DNA of 9,070 nt, from assembly GCA_013041975.1 (NCBI GenBank), contig JABDQZ010000236.1, positions 1-9,070 on the forward strand, written 5' to 3'. The notes under the pieces were generated by a model, which saw nothing but the letters and a program-made list of their open reading frames with translations, searched no databases and was not told the DNA's origin. Position 1 is the stretch's first letter. Each line of letters begins with the position of its first letter. This document shows, piece after piece, positions 6,128 through 9,070 of this stretch. A program made the position numbers and the translations under genes. The DNA is from Gammaproteobacteria bacterium (GTDB lineage Bacteria > Pseudomonadota > Gammaproteobacteria > Chromatiales > Chromatiaceae).

Positions 6128-8553
6128 CGAGTGTCACTTGCCTGTCTCAGTTGCTCATCAATTTCATTATTCTGGCCTGCTATCGCCAGTACATCAGAAC
6201 GTTTTAACCGCAATGAAACAACCGTTGTTCTGGCTGTCACTGTTGCTGATCGAATCTGGTCGCCTAACAGAGCCATTTCACCGAAAAAGTCACCTTGCTC
6301 AAGTGTGTTAATCGGCGTTTGTTTTTCGCCATCAGCCTTGCTGATGTCAACGACGCCTGATTTCAAAATGTATAATGCATCACCACGTTCACCTTCTCCA
6401 ATAATGGTGTCGCCTGAAAGAAAAGTCACTGTCTGAATTTTTTCTGCCAGTGCCTTTAATGCGCTGTCACTTAAACCTTCAAACAGGGGAAGCGCTCCCA
6501 GGGTCGAAACAATGTCTTGTGGTATCTCCTCTTTTTCCAAATAGATATCTTGCAGAATGGTGCTGATGATCTGAGTGATTTTATTAAACGCCTTGATGCC
6601 GATTTCACCGTGATGGAATTCCTGCTCCGCGCCGATTCTGGCGGAAATCAAAGCCGCTTTTGTGAATATTTCTTTTTCAATGGAGGCGAATATTTCCTGG
6701 TAATCTTCACGCAAGCGATACAGGCTGTTTTTACGATGTTGCATTCGATTGTGATAAAACTCAACCATAGCTTGTTTGTTTTCTTCAGAAAAACTGGTTT
6801 CATTTTGCAAGCGTTCGATAGCAATACTGGACATGACAATATCGGCAATCCGACGTTGGATACCTTGCTTAAGTCTTAATGACTGGAAATGAGATAAAAA
6901 TGGGATGGCCCAGTTTTTTTCACGGGTGAATTGTAAAATCCATAATTCAAGTCTACGAAACAAGGTTCCTTGATCCAGTAGCATGTCATCTTCTAAAAAT
7001 GTTTCATTTTGCTGAAATTTTTCCCGATCAGTTTGTAAAATATTTTTGATATCGAGAAAGGTGTATTGATCAATAATTCCCGTTGAGTAGAGTTGTTCGA
7101 GAGCATCAAATTCGGCTTTTAATGAAAATAGAAAAACCTGACGTCGTGAACTTTTTGTAATGATGTTGGAGCTCAGGTTTTTAAACGATTCATTGATTTT
7201 GAGATTGAGTTTTTCGCCAAGCTGGTTAGATAACACACCCAGCTCTCGGTATTGGCGCAGAAGTTTTGCCGACTGTTTTCCCGCATGGTGTAATTCACGT
7301 TCGAATTCAAATTGTTCATCTTCAGTGAGTCGGTCCATTTTAAGTAAATGCATTAACGGCCTGATGCTCCAGGCATTGACAATTAATGTAAATACAACAA
7401 CGCCCAGCGTCAGGTTGATGAGTAATTCTCGGCCAGGTAAAGACTCGGGTATCGATAGCACCATCGCGATAGCCAGACCACCTTTGAGTCCTCCCCACCA
7501 CATGATATGGCGGTCAGCAATGGATAACTTTGGTAAATGAAAAAATTTAACGGTAAGCGGTACCAGAGAGTAAACCGTAGCAGCCCGGGCGAGTAAAACA
7601 ATGACGATAACGACCAGAATAGAATCCAGGTGAGAGATGAGCGAAGAGGTATTAATCGATAAGCCAACCAGTAAGAATAGAAATGAATTTGCTACCAGAC
7701 CTACAAACTCCCAGGTTTCGGATACTATGGGTTTGACATTGACAGGTATTCTCGACATGCCATAGATGCTGAGCATTAATGCAGCACTGACGGTGGCAAT
7801 CACGCCTGAAACATGGAGCACGTGTTCTGCCAGTATAAAGCTGGCATAGGCGGTAACCACCGACATGCTCAATATTGCACTGATGGTGCTTTTTAACTGG
7901 TAAAGCATCTCACTAACCAGTAGTCCAATCAGGGCTCCAACCAGGGCTCCACCAACAAAGACGACAAAAAACTGCAGTATAGCCGCGCCGGTACTCATAA
8001 CACTGACTTCTGTACCTTCCAGGATCATTGCCAATAAAATACTGAACACCACAATGGCGGTTGCATCATTAAACAGTGATTCGCCTTCAACTAGCACGTT
8101 TAGTCGTAATGGGGCGCCAAGTTCCTTGAACAGGGCGATAACGGCGACCGGATCGGTCGCTGAAATCAATGCGCCAAACAATAAGGCTGTGGTCAGATCA
8201 ATGCCAATTAACAACCACAGTGCTCCACCTACAAGCGTGGTGGATATCAATAATGCAGGGACTGCCATTGTTAACACTGGAGCCAGGTCTTTCATTAACT
8301 GTCTGGCATCCAGGCTCAGGCCAGATTCAAAAATAAGCGCGGGAAGGAATATAAAAAAAACAAGCTCGGGTGTGAGAACGAATGTTTCCAGTGCTTGTAG
8401 AGAGGGCCAGAACCGTTCCAGTTCAGCAATTGCAATTCCAATGACAACAAGCAATACCGTGTAGGGAATAGAAAAGTTGCGAAATAATCCTGCTGCAATT
8501 GTCGCAATTGCAAGCAAACCCATGGAGATCAGAATGATTTCTGATAACGGCAT
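6118..8553 (-). CDS. CPA1-family Na+/H+ antiporter with C-terminal cyclic-nucleotide-binding domain
   Basis: 811-residue inner-membrane protein with three parts. Residues 1-405 are a CPA1 (NhaP/NHE) exchanger with about 12-13 hydrophobic segments. They carry SATDPVAV (131-138, with D134 in the unwound helix), EGESLFNDATA (156-166, with the ND pair N162/D163 at the ion site) and WGGLKGGLAIAM (353-364). Residues about 410-690 are a long charged, mainly helical cytoplasmic region. Residues about 685-795 are a cyclic-nucleotide-binding domain with a complete phosphate-binding cassette (GDFFGEMALLG...RSATV, E759 and R768). It should exchange Na+ or K+ for H+, with activity tuned by a bound cyclic nucleotide. 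This layout recalls plant SOS1 and sperm NHE. ATG at 8553 lacks a clear Shine-Dalgarno but is the natural start for the first helix. It is convergent with the rhodanese gene and divergent from the phosphofructokinase gene. Ion and ligand are inferred, not shown. Confidence 0.92.
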   Translation of the reverse strand: MPLSEIILISMGLLAIATIAAGLFRNFSIPYTVLLVVIGIAIAELERFWPSLQALETFVLTPELVFFIFLPALIFESGLSLDARQLMKDLAPVLTMAVPALLISTTLVGGALWLLIGIDLTTALLFGALISATDPVAVIALFKELGAPLRLNVLVEGESLFNDATAIVVFSILLAMILEGTEVSVMSTGAAILQFFVVFVGGALVGALIGLLVSEMLYQLKSTISAILSMSVVTAYASFILAEHVLHVSGVIATVSAALMLSIYGMSRIPVNVKPIVSETWEFVGLVANSFLFLLVGLSINTSSLISHLDSILVVIVIVLLARAATVYSLVPLTVKFFHLPKLSIADRHIMWWGGLKGGLAIAMVLSIPESLPGRELLINLTLGVVVFTLIVNAWSIRPLMHLLKMDRLTEDEQFEFERELHHAGKQSAKLLRQYRELGVLSNQLGEKLNLKINESFKNLSSNIITKSSRRQVFLFSLKAEFDALEQLYSTGIIDQYTFLDIKNILQTDREKFQQNETFLEDDMLLDQGTLFRRLELWILQFTREKNWAIPFLSHFQSLRLKQGIQRRIADIVMSSIAIERLQNETSFSEENKQAMVEFYHNRMQHRKNSLYRLREDYQEIFASIEKEIFTKAALISARIGAEQEFHHGEIGIKAFNKITQIISTILQDIYLEKEEIPQDIVSTLGALPLFEGLSDSALKALAEKIQTVTFLSGDTIIGEGERGDALYILKSGVVDISKADGEKQTPINTLEQGDFFGEMALLGDQIRSATVTARTTVVSLRLKRSDVLAIAGQNNEIDEQLRQASDTRKT

Positions 8554-8597
8554 AACTGATTAATTCATAGTTTAGAGAATGATAAGTGGTACTCATT

Positions 8598-8606
8598 TTT
8601 ATAGCA
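8598..8606 (-). promoter_or_regulatory. Candidate extended -10 promoter of the CPA1 antiporter gene
   Basis: On the minus strand TGC immediately precedes TATAAA (8603-8598), an extended -10 pattern. Transcription would begin near 8591, leaving a leader of about 38 bases before the ATG at 8553. No good -35 is seen at 16-18 bases, which is tolerable for extended -10 promoters. The element overlaps a short inverted repeat at 8601-8620. Confidence 0.35.
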
Positions 8607-8620
8607 TAAAAAAACGCTAT
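8601..8620. repeat. Short inverted repeat in the divergent intergenic region
   Basis: ATAGC (8601-8605) and GCTAT (8616-8620) form a five-base inverted repeat around an A-rich centre. It overlaps the candidate -10 of the CPA1 gene. It could be a small operator or chance. The remainder of the 167-base region 8554-8720 is AT-rich, and I see nothing else convincing in it apart from a weak TTGCAC/TAAAGT promoter-like pair (8653-8681) facing the phosphofructokinase gene. Confidence 0.25.
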
Positions 8621-8706
8621 CAGCTGGAACGGACACTCTCCGAAGATTTGTTTTGCACCAATTCACCACACGCATTAAAGTGTCTGTCAATTATTAGTTT
8701 AACGTT

Positions 8707-8719
8707 CCCTGGCCTGAAT
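8707..8719 (+). repeat. First copy of a 13-bp direct repeat (CCCTGGCCTGAAT)
   Basis: This exact 13-base sequence lies just upstream of the phosphofructokinase ATG and recurs at 8762-8774 inside the gene, where it encodes part of the SPGLN motif. The two copies begin 55 bases apart. The upstream copy occupies the place where a ribosome binding site would be expected and contains no clear Shine-Dalgarno. Confidence 0.6.
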
Positions 8720-8720
8720 C

Positions 8721-9070
8721 ATGACAAAACATATCGGTATCCTAACTGCTGGTGGCGATAGCCCTGGCCTGAATGCAGCCATACGTGGCGTTGGCAAAGC
8801 GGCCCAAAATAACTATGACATGCGTGTTATTGGTATACGTGATGGTTTTCGTGGCCTGGCGGAAAACCGCACGGTAAGCCTGGAAGGTGGTGTTTTGTCA
8901 GGTATTCTGACAATAGGCGGTACCATATTGGGAACCAGTCGCGACAAACCTCACAAGATGAAAATCGCAGGAAAGAACCAGGATATGACAGATGTCATAG
9001 TCGAGAATTATCAAGCGAACCATCTCGATGCGTTAGTCTGTCTTGGTGGAGGAGGAACCCAGAAAAATGC
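8721..9070 (+). CDS. 6-phosphofructokinase, N-terminal part (cut by window edge)
   Basis: The first 116 codons of a PfkA-superfamily enzyme, which phosphorylates fructose 6-phosphate at C1 in glycolysis using ATP or pyrophosphate. The N-terminal GILTAGGDSPGLNAAIRG motif (6-23), the DGFRGL segment (41-46) and GGTILGTSR (66-74) are all present and intact. The frame is open to the right edge, so the gene is partial only because the window ends. The phosphate-binding segment reads LGGGGTQKN (about 107-115). Where E. coli PfkA has GGDGS, with the Mg-binding Asp, this protein has Gly. That argues for a non-classical subfamily and leaves the phosphoryl donor undecided. An in-frame TGA at 8715-8717 forces the start to be the ATG at 8721 or later. 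No clear Shine-Dalgarno precedes it. Transcribed divergently from the CPA1 antiporter gene. Confidence 0.9.
   Translation, partial: MTKHIGILTAGGDSPGLNAAIRGVGKAAQNNYDMRVIGIRDGFRGLAENRTVSLEGGVLSGILTIGGTILGTSRDKPHKMKIAGKNQDMTDVIVENYQANHLDALVCLGGGGTQKN

Noticed and set aside
6648..6848. Minus-strand 66-codon frame inside the CPA1 gene
   Set aside because: It is a different frame of the same strand within an intact 811-residue coding sequence, so it is a shadow.
8579..8761. Plus-strand 60-codon frame upstream of phosphofructokinase
   Set aside because: It overlaps the first 41 bases of the phosphofructokinase gene in another frame, has no recognisable features, and runs through the promoter region of both divergent genes.

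Overview
The window looks like chromosomal DNA of a Gram-negative bacterium, most probably a gammaproteobacterium. I infer this from the character of the proteins and the moderate base composition; no rRNA or other taxonomic marker is present. The theme is monovalent cation/proton exchange at the inner membrane. No tRNA, rRNA, CRISPR array, insertion sequence or phage gene was seen.

Region 1 (about 1-5547, minus strand) is one tightly packed operon for a multisubunit Mrp/Mnh-type cation/proton antiporter. In transcription order it reads MrpE, MrpF, MrpG, a fused DUF4040/MbhE-like/MnhB protein, MrpC, MrpD, an NuoL/MrpA-N-like channel subunit, and the first four codons of a further gene leaving the left edge. 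Most junctions are 4-base ATGA or GTGA overlaps. The order E-F-G-(A C-terminus + B)-C-D differs from the classical mrpABCDEFG order. It resembles the antiporter module of archaeal membrane-bound hydrogenase (MBH) complexes. No intact classical MrpA is seen: its C-terminal domains are fused to MrpB, and an NuoL-like subunit is encoded separately.

Region 2 (about 5422-6127): a short divergent control region separates the mrp operon from a plus-strand single-domain rhodanese with an intact active-site cysteine. The rhodanese is followed by a candidate intrinsic terminator that overlaps the 3' end of the convergent next gene.

Region 3 (6118-8553, minus strand) encodes an 811-residue CPA1 (NhaP/NHE-type) Na+/H+ antiporter. 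It has a long helical cytoplasmic linker and a C-terminal cyclic-nucleotide-binding domain, a layout reminiscent of plant SOS1 and sperm NHE.

Region 4 (8554-9070): a 167-base divergent intergenic region, then the N-terminal 116 codons of a 6-phosphofructokinase cut by the right edge. In this protein the Asp of the usual GGDG motif is replaced by Gly.

Taken together, the window holds two independent cation/proton exchange systems. One is a large Mrp-like complex and the other is a single polypeptide probably gated by a cyclic nucleotide. They lie beside a sulfur-transfer protein and a glycolytic enzyme whose functional link to them is not demonstrated by the sequence. The most unusual points are the three-domain fusion with its probable CTG start, the MBH-like subunit order, and the sensor-equipped CPA1 antiporter.
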